Below the pieces are notes generated by a model. The model did no database searches. It saw only the letters and a program-made list of their open reading frames with translations, and was not told the origin of the DNA. From Allobosea sp. (GTDB taxonomy: Bacteria; Pseudomonadota; Alphaproteobacteria; Rhizobiales; Beijerinckiaceae): a stretch of DNA of 34,491 nt. The stretch lies in contig NZ_JAFKFW010000038.1 in assembly GCF_017308015.1 (NCBI RefSeq), positions 1 through 34,491 on the forward strand, written 5' to 3'. Made by a program: the position numbers and the translations under genes. Of the stretch, positions 8,870 to 16,877 are shown piece after piece. Position 1 is the first letter of the stretch. Each line of letters begins with the position of its first letter.

Positions 8870-8892
8870 TCGCAACCACGGCCCCTTCCTTG

Positions 8893-9004
8893 GCCCTCGT
8901 CCTGCGAAGCCGCAAAGCGGTGTCCCGAAGGATGCTTCAGGAGGCTCGGGAAACATCCGGAACATCCTTCGAGACGCTCCTGCGGCGTTCCTCCGGATGA
9001 GGGC
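8893..9004. repeat. Intergenic long inverted repeat
   Basis: Two 42-base arms (8893-8934 and 8963-9004) are imperfect reverse complements: both read GCCCTC(g/a)TCC at the outer end and CGAAGGATG at the inner end, separated by 28 bases. Inside, CATCCGGA and TCCGGATG pair again. It fills nearly the whole gap between purF and the dehydrogenase and looks like a dispersed palindromic element of the kind common in rhizobial intergenic DNA. As RNA it would form a large hairpin. Confidence 0.7.
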
Positions 9005-9031
9005 TGCGACAACGGCCATGAGGACTGATCG

Positions 9032-9772
9032 ATGACCCAACCACTCAAGGGGCGCGTCGCGCTCGTCACCGGCGCGTCGCGCGGCATCGGCCGCGCCGCG
9101 GCGCTCGCCTTCGCCGCAGCGGGCGCCCACGTCATCGCGCTGGCCCGCACCGCCGGGGCTCTCGAGGAGCTGGACGACGAGATCATCGCGATCGGCGGCA
9201 GCGCAACCCTCGTCCCGCTCGATCTCGCCGATGCCGGCGGGCTGGAGAAGCTTGGCCACGCGGTCACGGAGCGCTGGGGCAAGCTCGACATCCTGCTCGC
9301 CAACGCCGGCGTTCTCGGTTCGCTCAGCCCGCTCGATCACGTCACCGAGAAGGACTGGGCCAAGGTCCTCGATATCAACGTCACCGCCAACTGGCGCCTT
9401 CTCAAGGCGCTCGATCCGGCACTGCGCGCCTCCGATGCCGGCCGCGTCCTGCTGATGACCTCGGGCGCCGCCCACAAATGCACGGCCTATTGGGGCCCCT
9501 ATTCGGTCTCGAAGGCCGCAGTGGAAGCGCTGGGGCGCACCTATGCGGCCGAGACGGCGACGACCCCGGTCAAGCTCATGCTGGTCAATCCCGGCCCCCT
9601 GCGCACCAAGATGCGGGCCGAGGCGATGCCAGGCGAAGACCCGCAGACGCTGAAGACGCCGGAGGAGCTGGCGCCGCATCTGGTCCGGCTGGCTTCGCCC
9701 GACTGGGCCGAGAGCGGCAAGATCTTCGACTTCCCGCAAGGCAAGGTGCTGACGCCGCAACTGCCTGTCTGA
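9032..9772 (+). CDS. SDR family NAD(P)-dependent oxidoreductase
   Basis: Classical short-chain dehydrogenase, 246 residues, with a Rossmann fold. Cofactor motif TGASRGIG at 13-20, NAG at 91-93, catalytic Ser144, Tyr157 and Lys161 (YSVSK), and the NPGPLRT segment after strand 6 are all in place. An Arg follows the first glycine motif region (ALART, Arg39), which would fit NADP use, but this is inference. The substrate cannot be read; the purF-SDR neighbourhood is common in Hyphomicrobiales. A GAGGA ribosome-binding site precedes the ATG. The stop lies only 6 bases from the stop of the convergent Nudix gene. Confidence 0.92.
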   Translation: MTQPLKGRVALVTGASRGIGRAAALAFAAAGAHVIALARTAGALEELDDEIIAIGGSATLVPLDLADAGGLEKLGHAVTERWGKLDILLANAGVLGSLSPLDHVTEKDWAKVLDINVTANWRLLKALDPALRASDAGRVLLMTSGAAHKCTAYWGPYSVSKAAVEALGRTYAAETATTPVKLMLVNPGPLRTKMRAEAMPGEDPQTLKTPEELAPHLVRLASPDWAESGKIFDFPQGKVLTPQLPV

Positions 9773-9782
9773 GACGGCTCAG
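9769..9782. terminator. Small palindrome spanning two convergent stop codons
   Basis: CTGAG-ACGG-CTCAG contains the TGA stop of the dehydrogenase (9770-9772) on one arm and the stop of the opposite Nudix gene (9779-9781) on the other. The stem is only 5 bp and lacks a T-tract, so it is at best a weak bidirectional end signal. Confidence 0.25.
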
Positions 9783-10195
9783 TCGCGCCCCAGCGAGGCC
9801 TGCACCAGCGTGATCAGATCGGGGATGGTGAGGTTCGGCAGAGCTGCCATCTCGCCCAGGTCGAACCAGCGGATCTCGTCATGCTCGTCGACGAGATTGA
9901 TGGCCGCGCCGCCTTCCCAGGCCCTGACGACATAGATGTGGTGGAGCGCTGCGCCGTTGCGCTCGGGAAAGCGCTCTGCCTCCGAGAGAACCAATTCGTA
10001 GCGCGTCGGCACCAGCCCGACCTCTTCGCGGCATTCGCGCAGCAGGGCCTCTTCCAGTGCCTCGCCAGCCTCGACCCGGCCACCGATCGCATCCCAATGA
10101 CCGGGCCAGGCGCGTTTCCAAGTCGCGCGCAGGCCGAGCAGGACCTTCCGATCGGCATCGACGAAGAGCGCGCTGACGGTTTCGAGCATGGACAT
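9779..10195 (-). CDS. Nudix hydrolase
   Basis: Small (138-residue) hydrolase of nucleoside-diphosphate-X compounds. The Nudix box is complete: Gly39, Glu45, Arg53-Glu54, Glu57-Glu58, Gly60, Leu61 (GGRVEAGEALEE then ALLRECREEVGL), giving the metal-binding helix. The substrate is not readable; cleaning of damaged nucleotides or a cofactor-type pyrophosphatase activity are the usual options. It begins 11 bases after the stop of the flavoprotein gene and is the last gene of a der-oxidase-Nudix unit. An ATG two codons downstream (10189) is an alternative start. Confidence 0.93.
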   Translation of the reverse strand: MSMLETVSALFVDADRKVLLGLRATWKRAWPGHWDAIGGRVEAGEALEEALLRECREEVGLVPTRYELVLSEAERFPERNGAALHHIYVVRAWEGGAAINLVDEHDEIRWFDLGEMAALPNLTIPDLITLVQASLGRD

Positions 10196-10206
10196 GCCCG
10201 CAACCG

Positions 10207-11304
10207 CTACTCAGCCCTGAGCCAGCGCAGCAAGCCGGCCTGATCGCCGCTTTCGACGGCCGACGCGACGCGCCGGCCGACGGCCGCGCCGAACTTGTAG
10301 CCGTGGCCGGAGCAGGCCGAGACCACTGTTACACGACCGATCTGCCTCGACAGGAATTTTCGATCCGCCGTGAAGGTGTAGGCGCAGGTGACGACGCGCT
10401 CGACGCGATACTCGGCGATGCGCGCGAAGGGCGGCGCGAAATAATCGCGGATCTGCTGGCCCTCGCCCGGACGCGGCTCGCGCTCCTCGTCGGGCTGGCG
10501 CGGGCGCTTGTGCACGCCGGCGCCGACCTTGAGGCCGGTGCCGTCGACCGGGGGCAGGACGTAGCCATCGACCGTGCCGCCAACATCCACGATGACCGGT
10601 GCCGCTTCCCAGGCGGCCTTCAGATCTGCTGGCGGATCGAGATAGGCGACGGCGGTGCGATAGGTCGTCAGGACGTCTGCAAGCTCTGGCAGGAGTTTCA
10701 GCACCCAGGCGCCGGAACTGACGACGATGCGGTCGAAGCTCGCTGACTCGCCGTTCGCCAAGCCGATGCGGCCGGCCTCCGGATCGATCGAGACGACCGT
10801 CGCGCCTTCACGCAAGGTGACGCCGCGCTCGCCCAGCAGACGCACCATGTCGGCGGCGATCCGAGCCGGGAACAACGCGCCGCCCTCGGGGCTGAGATAG
10901 GCGTAACGAATCGTCTCCGGATCGATGAAGGGATAGCGCCCGGCGGCTTCGGCCGCGTCGTAGAGTTCGTAGGGCGAGGCCATGCGGTCGAGGCCTTCGC
11001 GATATTCCTCGCCCTCGTCGCCTTCGGTCTGGGAGATGCCGAGCACGCCACAGGGCGCATAGTGCTGCTTGCCGAGATCGGCCCAGAGTTCGCCCCAGGC
11101 CTCGAAAGCCTCGGTGATGGTGCGGGCATAGCCATCGGCACCGCCATAGGCGCGGCGGATGATACGGTGCTGGTCGCCGGAGGCGGCGTAAGGGTTCGGG
11201 ATCTGCGGCGCCTGCTCAAAGAGCGTCACCTCGTGTCCGCACCTGTTCAGCGACCAGGCAGTGGAAAGCCCGGCGATACCGGCGCCGACGACCGCGACCT
11301 TCAT
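10207..11304 (-). CDS. FAD-dependent oxidase, sarcosine oxidase/N-methyltryptophan oxidase-like
   Basis: DAO-family flavoprotein of 365 residues, similar in layout to monomeric sarcosine oxidase and N-methyltryptophan oxidase, which oxidise N-methyl amino acids and release H2O2. The dinucleotide motif VVGAGIAGLS (5-14) with acidic Glu30 binds FAD. The C-terminal region has TCAYT (306-310), where Cys307 matches the covalent-flavin cysteine of the family, and SACSGHGYKF (329-338), the second flavin-contact motif. The substrate is not known. The ATG overlaps the der stop by one base (TGATG), so it is translated from the der message. Confidence 0.85.
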   Translation of the reverse strand: MKVAVVGAGIAGLSTAWSLNRCGHEVTLFEQAPQIPNPYAASGDQHRIIRRAYGGADGYARTITEAFEAWGELWADLGKQHYAPCGVLGISQTEGDEGEEYREGLDRMASPYELYDAAEAAGRYPFIDPETIRYAYLSPEGGALFPARIAADMVRLLGERGVTLREGATVVSIDPEAGRIGLANGESASFDRIVVSSGAWVLKLLPELADVLTTYRTAVAYLDPPADLKAAWEAAPVIVDVGGTVDGYVLPPVDGTGLKVGAGVHKRPRQPDEEREPRPGEGQQIRDYFAPPFARIAEYRVERVVTCAYTFTADRKFLSRQIGRVTVVSACSGHGYKFGAAVGRRVASAVESGDQAGLLRWLRAE

Positions 11305-12701
11305 CAGCCCTTGCGTTCCTTGTCATAGGGATTGGCGCCGCCACGGCGATGCAGCCGGATCGGCGTGCCCGGCAGTTCGAATGCATCCCGCAGATTGTTG
11401 ACGAGGTAGCGGGTGTAGGACACCGGCAAATGGTCGAGCTGGTTGCCGAACAGCGCGAAGGTCGGCGGCCGGGCCTTGGCCTGCGTCATATAGCGGATCT
11501 TGATGCGCCTGCCGGCCACCGCCGGGGGCGGATGCGCCGAAAGCACGCCTTCGAGCCAGCGGTTGATGCGCGCGGTCGAGACACGGCGATTCCAGACCTC
11601 GTACGCTGAGAACACGCCCTGCATCAGCCGGTCGATGCCTTCGCCGGCGAGGCCGGAGAGAGGGATGATCGGCACGCCGCGGACCTGCGCCAAGAGATGG
11701 TTGGCCTTCTCCTTCAGCTCGGCGAGCAGGCCCTGCTTATCGGCGACGAGATCCCATTTGTTGAGGCCGATAACGACCGCACGGCCCTCGCGTTCGGTCA
11801 GGTCGACCAGCGTCAGATCCTGTTTCTCGAAGGGAATGGTAGCGTCGAGCAGGACCACCACGACCTCGGCGAAGCGGATCGCGCGCAGCGAATCCGCGAC
11901 CGAGAGCTTTTCCAGCTTCTCCTCGATGCGCGCGCGCTTGCGCATGCCGGCCGTGTCGAAGAGCCTGACCTTGCGGCCGCGCCATTCCCAGTCGACCGAG
12001 ATGGTGTCGCGGGTGATGCCGGCCTCGGGGCCGGTCAGCATCCGCTCCTCGCCGATCATGCGATTGACCAGTGTCGACTTGCCGGCGTTCGGACGGCCGA
12101 TGATGGTGACGCGCAAGGGGCGATCGGGATCGTGGCCTTCCTCGTCGTCCGCATCGGCGGCGGGAACGTCGGCCCAGGCCGTCTCGTCCTCGTCGTCCTC
12201 AGTTTCGTCGGGGATGAAGGGCATCAACGCTTCGAGCAGGTCCGAGGTACCCTCGCCATGCTCGGCAGAGAACGGCACGGGATCGCCGAGGCCGAGCCCA
12301 TAGGATTCGATGATGCCGTCGGTGCCCTTCTTGCCCTCGGCCTTGTTGGCGAGCAGGATCACCGGCTTGCCGGAGCGACGCACCAGTTCGGCAAAAGGCT
12401 GGTCCATCGGCGTAATGCCGAGACGGGCGTCGATCATGAAGAGAACGACATCGGCCTGCGCGATCGCGGTCTCGGTCTGCGCGCGCATGCGGCCGGCGAG
12501 CGAATCCTTGTCGGCCTCCTCGAGGCCAGCGGTATCGATCACCTTGAAGCGGAGATGGCCGAGGGTGGCGTCGCCTTCGCGGCGGTCACGCGTCACGCCC
12601 GGCCGGTCGTCGACCAGCGCGAGCTTCTTGCCGACCAGCCGGTTGAACAGCGTCGACTTGCCGACATTGGGGCGCCCGATCAGGGCGACGATGGCTGTCA
12701 T
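11304..12701 (-). CDS. der: Ribosome biogenesis GTPase Der (EngA)
   Basis: Essential double-GTPase in 50S subunit maturation. First G domain: GRPNVGKS (9-16), DRPGVTRD (32-39), DTAGL (56-60), NKAE (119-122). Second G domain: GRPNAGKS (202-209), DTAGM (249-253), NKWD (314-317). A KH-like C-terminal domain covers ~365-455 ([15 protein letters not shown]). The two G domains are joined by a very acidic linker (165-195), longer than in E. coli. The protein has 465 residues. In many relatives the TPR-type membrane gene precedes der, as here; the oxidase and Nudix genes following it are a less usual addition. Confidence 0.97.
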   Translation of the reverse strand: MTAIVALIGRPNVGKSTLFNRLVGKKLALVDDRPGVTRDRREGDATLGHLRFKVIDTAGLEEADKDSLAGRMRAQTETAIAQADVVLFMIDARLGITPMDQPFAELVRRSGKPVILLANKAEGKKGTDGIIESYGLGLGDPVPFSAEHGEGTSDLLEALMPFIPDETEDDEDETAWADVPAADADDEEGHDPDRPLRVTIIGRPNAGKSTLVNRMIGEERMLTGPEAGITRDTISVDWEWRGRKVRLFDTAGMRKRARIEEKLEKLSVADSLRAIRFAEVVVVLLDATIPFEKQDLTLVDLTEREGRAVVIGLNKWDLVADKQGLLAELKEKANHLLAQVRGVPIIPLSGLAGEGIDRLMQGVFSAYEVWNRRVSTARINRWLEGVLSAHPPPAVAGRRIKIRYMTQAKARPPTFALFGNQLDHLPVSYTRYLVNNLRDAFELPGTPIRLHRRGGANPYDKERKG

Positions 12702-12783
12702 CAGATTTCACACATTATCGCCGTCGCCCCAGCCTGCCGAAGCGAGGAGCCGGAGCGGCGGCGGCGTTGGAGCGAGGCTCCGT

Positions 12784-13446
12784 TCAGTTCTTCACCGTGA
12801 CGGGGCCGCCACGGACCAGAGCAAGATAGAGTTCGACGCGCTGGCGCAATCCCTGCGGCGCCTGCGGATCGGTGATCGCGGCGTCGAACCAGCGCCCGGC
12901 ATCCTCGAACAGATTGGCCTTGAGCGCGGCGATTCCGAGAAATTCGCGCGCCGTGTGGCGCCAGACGCCCTGGGCGGAAGCCAGCGGTTCCAGCGCCGTC
13001 TTGACCTCCGCGTAGGGAGAAAGATCGACGCGCAGGATGCCCGCGCGCAGCTTGGCGAGATCGCGAGACGTCTGGTCGAGCGAGGCGTCCGCCGCGAGCG
13101 CATCGAAGGCGGCGACACCCGCAGCCGCATCGCGCTTGGCGGTCTCGGCGGCCAGGCGGAAGCGGGCGATCAGGCGATAGCCGGCCGGCGCCGTGGACGA
13201 GAGCTCCTTAAGGATCGTCTCGGCCTGGGCGGCGTCACCGTCACGCGAGGATTTCAGCGCCGCTTCAAGGCGCGCGCCGACGGCCTGCGAGGCCTGATTC
13301 TCGCGATGCAGCCAGAACTGCCAGCCGGCGACGGCGAGCACCGCCAGCACGGCGAGGCTGGTGACGACCCAGCCATATTTCTTCCAGAGCTCCGCTGCCT
13401 TGTCGCGGCGGACTTCCTCATCGATCTCGCGAAAAATATCGGCCAT
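12784..13446 (-). CDS. YfgM-like/TPR_21 membrane-anchored protein
   Basis: A 220-residue protein with a short charged N-terminus (MADIFREIDEEVRRDKAAE), one transmembrane helix at ~26-46 and a helical, TPR-like domain to the end (ALKSSRDGD, LAKLRAGIL and GIAALKANLFEDA are the repeat-like helices). This matches the TPR_21 family that includes YfgM, an ancillary partner of the Sec translocon in E. coli, and it lies directly before der as yfgM-bamB-der do in enterics (bamB is not present here). The role is inferred from that similarity. The 82-base gap to der contains a GGAGC-CTC-GCTCC hairpin but no T-tract. Confidence 0.8.
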   Translation of the reverse strand: MADIFREIDEEVRRDKAAELWKKYGWVVTSLAVLAVLAVAGWQFWLHRENQASQAVGARLEAALKSSRDGDAAQAETILKELSSTAPAGYRLIARFRLAAETAKRDAAAGVAAFDALAADASLDQTSRDLAKLRAGILRVDLSPYAEVKTALEPLASAQGVWRHTAREFLGIAALKANLFEDAGRWFDAAITDPQAPQGLRQRVELYLALVRGGPVTVKN

Positions 13447-13516
13447 TTGACTGTCAAAATCCCTGTTGGGAGCCCGGTAGCATTTTCAAGCCGGGAATGC
13501 GAGCCGGATCGGCATC

Positions 13517-14614
13517 TCAACCCTCCGGAGGAGTCGCCCGAAACAGCAAACTGCCATCGCCATAGGAATAAAAGCGATAATTCGCGGCGATCGCATGGGC
13601 ATAGGCGCGTTTCATCATGCCGAGTCCGCAGAAGGCGGAGACGAGCATGAAGAGCGTCGAGCGCGGCAGGTGGAAATTCGTCATCAACATGTCGACCGCG
13701 CGGAAGCGGTAGCCGGGCGTGATGAAGATCGCGGTGTCGCCGGAGAAGGGCCGGACCGTGCCGTCCTCGGCGGCTGCGCTCTCGATCAGGCGCAGCGAGG
13801 TCGTGCCGACGCAGACGATGCGCCCGCCCTTTGCCTTGACGGCGTTCAGCGCCGCCGCCGTCTCGGGCGAGACCGTGCCCCATTCGGCATGCATGCGGTG
13901 GTCGTCGGTGTCATCAGCCTTCACCGGCAGAAAAGTGCCGGCGCCGACATGGAGCGTGACGAAATGCCGGCTGACGCCGCGCGCCTCCAGCGCCGCGAGC
14001 AGTTCCGGCGTAAAGTGCAACCCGGCGGTCGGCGCGGCGACAGCGCCGTCCTTTCGGGCGAAATTGGTCTGGTAGTCGGTCGCATCGGCGCTGTCGGTCG
14101 GGCGCTTGCCGGCGATATAGGGCGGCAGCGGCAATTCACCGAGCCGTTCGATCGCCTCGTCGAGATAGGCGCCGGTGAGGCTGAACCGGAGTTCGACCTC
14201 GCCGCCCTCGCCCTTGGCGATGACCTCCGCCTGCAGGCGGCCGAGCTCGCAGGCATTGCTGGCGGCTTCCGAATCGAAAACGACAGTCTCGCCGACACTC
14301 AGTTTCTTGGCCGGCCGGGCGAAGGCGAGCCAGCGATCCTCGCTCTCGCGCTTGTGCAGCATGATCTCGACGCGGGCCGAATCCTCGCCGCGATAGCGCC
14401 GCCCGCGCAGGCGGGATGGGATGACACGGGTGTCGTTGAGGACGAGCGCGTCACCGGGCTCAAGCAGCGCCACGAGATCGCGGATGCCGCGATCCTCCAG
14501 CGGCTGCGACGCATCGGGGCGCACCACGAGCAGCCGGGCCGCATCGCGCGGGCTGGCGGGCCTGAGCGCAATACGATCCTCGGGCAGGTCGAAATCGAAG
14601 AGATCGACATTCAC
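13517..14614 (-). CDS. queA: S-adenosylmethionine:tRNA ribosyltransferase-isomerase
   Basis: Adds the ribosyl part of SAM to preQ1-modified tRNA to give epoxyqueuosine. The family pattern is present from the start ([19 protein letters not shown]) through [16 protein letters not shown] (~53-68), [14 protein letters not shown] (~191-204), [12 protein letters not shown] (~221-232) and the [17 protein letters not shown] segment near the C-terminus. The length of 365 residues is normal. No tgt gene follows within the window; the next downstream gene is the TPR protein. The ATG at 14614 begins the conserved N-terminus. Confidence 0.96.
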   Translation of the reverse strand: MNVDLFDFDLPEDRIALRPASPRDAARLLVVRPDASQPLEDRGIRDLVALLEPGDALVLNDTRVIPSRLRGRRYRGEDSARVEIMLHKRESEDRWLAFARPAKKLSVGETVVFDSEAASNACELGRLQAEVIAKGEGGEVELRFSLTGAYLDEAIERLGELPLPPYIAGKRPTDSADATDYQTNFARKDGAVAAPTAGLHFTPELLAALEARGVSRHFVTLHVGAGTFLPVKADDTDDHRMHAEWGTVSPETAAALNAVKAKGGRIVCVGTTSLRLIESAAAEDGTVRPFSGDTAIFITPGYRFRAVDMLMTNFHLPRSTLFMLVSAFCGLGMMKRAYAHAIAANYRFYSYGDGSLLFRATPPEG

Positions 14615-14644
14615 GACCGCAGCGTCCTTCTCGTCAAACGAAAC

Positions 14645-14697
14645 GAGCCCTCACCCCGTTGGCTGCGAGCGCGGCTCGCGTCCGGGGATGAGGGCTC
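14645..14697. repeat. Intergenic palindrome between ppiB and queA
   Basis: GAGCCCTCA (14645-14653) and TGAGGGCTC (14689-14697) are exact reverse complements, extended inward by CCCCG/CGGGG with one bulged base, and an inner GCGAGC-GCG-GCTCGC hairpin sits in the middle. The outer ends (GCCCTCA...TGAGGGC) resemble those of the element at 8893-9004. It could act as a terminator for the ppiB transcript (which runs leftward), but there is no T-tract. Confidence 0.6.
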
Positions 14698-14715
14698 GCC
14701 TCAAACTAGCGAAGA

Positions 14716-15186
14716 TCAGGCCGCGTCGGCCATCACCTTCATCGAGACGATCGAGTCGGGATCGCGCACCGGCTCGCCGCGCTTGATCTTGTCGACATTG
14801 TCCATGCCTTCGACGACCTCGCCCCAGACGGTGTACTGCTTGTCGAGGAAGCGGGCATCGTCGAACACGATGAAGAACTGGCTGTTGGCCGAGTTCGGGT
14901 TCTGGGCGCGGGCCATCGAGCAGATGCCGCGGACATGCGGCTCGGCGTTGAACTCCTGCTTCAGGTCCGGATAGCTCGAGCCGCCGGTGCCGGTGCCGTG
15001 CGGGCAGCCGACCTGGGCCATGAAGCCGTCGATGACACGATGGAAGACGATGCCGTCATAGAAGCCCTCGCGGGCGAGCAGCTTGATGCGCTCGACATGG
15101 CCCGGCGCGAGATCGGGACGCAGCTTGATCACCACCTTGCCCTTGGTGGTTTCCATGACGAGTGTGTTCTCGGGATCCAGCGACAT
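14716..15186 (-). CDS. ppiB: Cytosolic cyclophilin-type peptidyl-prolyl isomerase
   Basis: Cyclophilin (156 residues) catalysing cis-trans isomerisation of proline bonds. The active-site strand FHRVIDGFMAQVG (~48-60), with its catalytic Arg, the NSQFFI motif and a core closing with YTVWGEVVEGMD are typical of bacterial PpiB. There is no signal peptide (MSLDPENTLVMETT), so it acts in the cytoplasm. The ATG overlaps the stop of the TonB-C-like gene by one base. A second cyclophilin with a signal peptide lies two genes upstream in the same direction; the two sequences are clearly paralogous. Confidence 0.93.
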   Translation of the reverse strand: MSLDPENTLVMETTKGKVVIKLRPDLAPGHVERIKLLAREGFYDGIVFHRVIDGFMAQVGCPHGTGTGGSSYPDLKQEFNAEPHVRGICSMARAQNPNSANSQFFIVFDDARFLDKQYTVWGEVVEGMDNVDKIKRGEPVRDPDSIVSMKVMADAA

Positions 15187-15830
15187 CAGGTCTGCCTTTC
15201 ATTGAGCCGCGCACGGCCGTGGAAGCGAATGGTGAAGGGTCGCCCCGCGATACTCGCTCCGAGGCCCGCCGACAACCTCATCGGCGTGCAGGAGCGGATG
15301 GCGGCGATAGCGGAATTGCTGAAGCGCTGCTGGAATTCGGCGTCGCCACGCCTGGTCTCCCAGGTGACGCGCGGCTGGCCGAAGAGGCTGCCGTCGCGGC
15401 GGAGGCTGAAGCGGAGCGAGACCATCGCCCCCGTCAGATCGCCCGGAAGCGGCGGCGGGTCCCAGCATCGCCGGATCGCCGGAGCGATCTCATCGAGCCG
15501 GTCGACGATTTCAGTGCCGTCCCGCGGCTCGTCAGGCGTGATCTGACCGATCAGGCCGATCTCGCCGACACCATGCAGGACGCGCGGCGTGCCGAGCCGG
15601 CGCTGATCCAGGCCCGGAACGTCATTGCCACTGAAGGGGCCGCCGATACCTGGATTGTAGCGCTGGCCGCTCTGCGGCGGCAGGATCGGGTTCTGCGAGC
15701 CCGAAGGCGGGGGCAGGACCGGATTCTGCGAACCGGAGGGCGGCGGCAGGCCGAGATCGCGCGTTTCCTGCGCCAGGGCTCCGCTCAGGCCAAGCGCCAG
15801 GGCGATCCCGATCAGGGCCGTCCGAACCAT
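15186..15830 (-). CDS. Secreted protein with TonB/TolA C-terminal-like domain
   Basis: A 214-residue exported protein lodged between two cyclophilin genes. Residues 1-20 are a signal peptide (cleavage after ALA). Residues 28-60 form three 11-residue proline-rich repeats of the type LPPPSGSQNPV. The C-terminal ~105 residues (RRCWDPPP, then VSLRFSLRRDGSLFGQP, then SAIAAIRSCTPM and GRPFTIRF) have the layout of TonB/TolA C-terminal domains. Cys122 and Cys181 could form a disulfide. There is no transmembrane anchor beyond the signal peptide, so it is not a TonB energy transducer. Function unknown; a periplasmic binding or scaffolding role is a guess. Confidence 0.75.
   Translation of the reverse strand: MVRTALIGIALALGLSGALAQETRDLGLPPPSGSQNPVLPPPSGSQNPILPPQSGQRYNPGIGGPFSGNDVPGLDQRRLGTPRVLHGVGEIGLIGQITPDEPRDGTEIVDRLDEIAPAIRRCWDPPPLPGDLTGAMVSLRFSLRRDGSLFGQPRVTWETRRGDAEFQQRFSNSAIAAIRSCTPMRLSAGLGASIAGRPFTIRFHGRARLNERQT
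15651..15749 (-). repeat. 33-base coding tandem repeat
   Basis: Three consecutive 33-base units encode LPPPSGSQNPV, LPPPSGSQNPI and LPPQSGQRYNP (residues 28-60 of the secreted protein). The first two are almost identical in DNA, the third has diverged. They form a flexible proline-rich spacer between signal peptide and C-terminal domain. Confidence 0.75.
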
Positions 15831-15872
15831 CGCCGTACCCTCCCCGGCTCGCCCTGCCTGCTCCGTGCCGCC

Positions 15873-16421
15873 TTACTTGGCGTCAGCCTGCATCCGCATG
15901 CGGACGATCTTGTCGGGGCCGCTCACCTGGCCGCTGCCCTGCGCGCCCTTCTTGATCTTGCGCACGGCATCCATGCCCGAAACGACCTCTCCGAACAGCG
16001 TATACTGGCCGGTGAGCGAGCCACAGCCCTCGTAGCAGATGAAGAACTGCGAGTTCGCCGAATCCGGCGACTGCGAGCGCGCCATGCCGACCGAGCCGAC
16101 CTTGTAGGGGGTCGGGGTGAATTCGGCAGGCAGGTTGGGCAGGTCGGACTTGCCGGTGCCGGTGCCGGTCGGATCGCCGGTCTGGGCCATGAAGCCGTCG
16201 ATGACGCGGTGGAAGACGATGCCGTCATAGAAGCCGCGCTTCACCAGCGTCTTGATCTGCTGGACATGCTTCGGGGCGAGATCCGGCCGCAGACGGATCG
16301 TCACCGGGCCATCCTTGGTCTCGAGAATGACGGTGTTATCCGGATCGGGCTTCGGCGTCTGTGCCTGGGCGAAACCGAACGAGGCGACGACGGCGAGGGC
16401 GGCGAGCGAGCTGCGCAGCAT
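15873..16421 (-). CDS. Exported cyclophilin-type peptidyl-prolyl isomerase
   Basis: Second cyclophilin, 182 residues, with an N-terminal signal peptide (MLRSSLAALAVVASFGFAQA). The ATG at 16421 is chosen because GGAG stands six bases before it and the protein then begins exactly with the signal peptide; the frame is open further up to 16526 and an ATG at 16433 is the alternative. The mature part has the same FHRVIDGFMAQTG active-site segment and NSQFFI motif as the cytosolic copy, plus Cys residues in the CYEGCGS loop that could form a disulfide in the periplasm. It probably assists folding of envelope proteins. It appears to be the first gene of a transcript with the TonB-C-like and ppiB genes. 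Confidence 0.9.
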   Translation of the reverse strand: MLRSSLAALAVVASFGFAQAQTPKPDPDNTVILETKDGPVTIRLRPDLAPKHVQQIKTLVKRGFYDGIVFHRVIDGFMAQTGDPTGTGTGKSDLPNLPAEFTPTPYKVGSVGMARSQSPDSANSQFFICYEGCGSLTGQYTLFGEVVSGMDAVRKIKKGAQGSGQVSGPDKIVRMRMQADAK

Positions 16422-16461
16422 GAAGATCTCCATGGCCACCGGCGAGCCCGGCGGATGCCGG

Positions 16462-16490
16462 TCGATAGACCCATCCTTTGGCCGGAACAA
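16462..16490 (-). promoter_or_regulatory. Candidate promoter of the cyclophilin cassette
   Basis: On the - strand TTGTTC (16490-16485) and TATCGA (16467-16462) are separated by 17 bases, about 40 bases before the ATG at 16421. This fits a housekeeping sigma-factor promoter with moderate matches. Prediction by eye only. Confidence 0.35.
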
Positions 16491-16591
16491 GGCATCGCCA
16501 CGATGACGCACCTGCCTTTGCTGCACCGCACAAGTGCCAGAAAGACTAATCTTGCAAAAATTCCGGGCTGATGCTGCCTAAACTGGTGACA

Positions 16592-16774
16592 GAGCCGTCA
16601 CAATCGGCTAATCCTTGCGGCGCTGGGAGCGCTTTGCCAGTCGAAGCGCTGCGGACCAGGTCTTGGGAGGAACAAACGCCCGCCTCGCAAATGAGTCGCA
16701 CGCTTCTGAAGACGTGCGCCGGTGCAGCGGTAAAAGCGGACTACCAAAGGCAAGGCATCGGCCTTGCCTTTTTT
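16592..16774 (+). ncRNA. Possible small RNA ending in an orphan terminator
   Basis: A strong + strand terminator (16746-16774) has no + strand protein gene before it; the nearest upstream gene is on the other strand. The preceding ~150 bases can fold into several hairpins: AGCCG/CGGCT (16593-16609), GCGCT-GGG-AGCGC (16620-16632) and CGCACG/CGTGCG (16697-16718). A possible start region lies near TTGCAA (16552) and CCTAAACT (16577-16584), though the spacing is longer than usual. I cannot assign it to a known RNA family, and it lacks the signatures I know for tRNA, tmRNA, RNase P and SRP RNA. The 5' end given is a guess. Confidence 0.4.
16746..16774 (+). terminator. Strong Rho-independent terminator without a gene
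   Basis: AAAGGCAAGG (16746-16755) and CCTTGCCTTT (16762-16771) form a perfect 10-bp stem with loop catcgg, and the T-run continues to 16774. Read leftward it has no T-tract, so it works on rightward transcripts. Confidence 0.85.
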
Positions 16775-16844
16775 CTTTGCCCCCCCTGAATGGCCGCCCC
16801 GGATACTCTCGGCCCGATCGAAATCAGACCAAGCCGTTGCGAAA

Positions 16845-16870
16845 CACGGAGGCGCGAGACGGCCTCCGTG
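16845..16870 (-). terminator. Hairpin after the DUF1062 gene
   Basis: CACGGAGGC and GCCTCCGTG form a perfect 9-bp stem with an 8-base loop; read leftward it is followed by TTTCGC. It begins 7 bases past the DUF1062 stop and probably ends that transcript. Confidence 0.65.
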
Positions 16871-16877
16871 GTCGTTG

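Noticed and set aside
7376-9760. Long open frame on the - strand opposite purF and the dehydrogenase (794 codons)
   Set aside because: Low-information antisense translation that runs across an intergenic palindrome; purF and the dehydrogenase are well supported on the + strand.
16691-16789. Short ORF (MSRTLLKTCAGA...) reading through the orphan terminator
   Set aside because: It runs through the terminator hairpin and its T-run, and the nearest ribosome-binding-like GGGAGG is about 20 bases too far from the ATG. A small RNA explains the region better.
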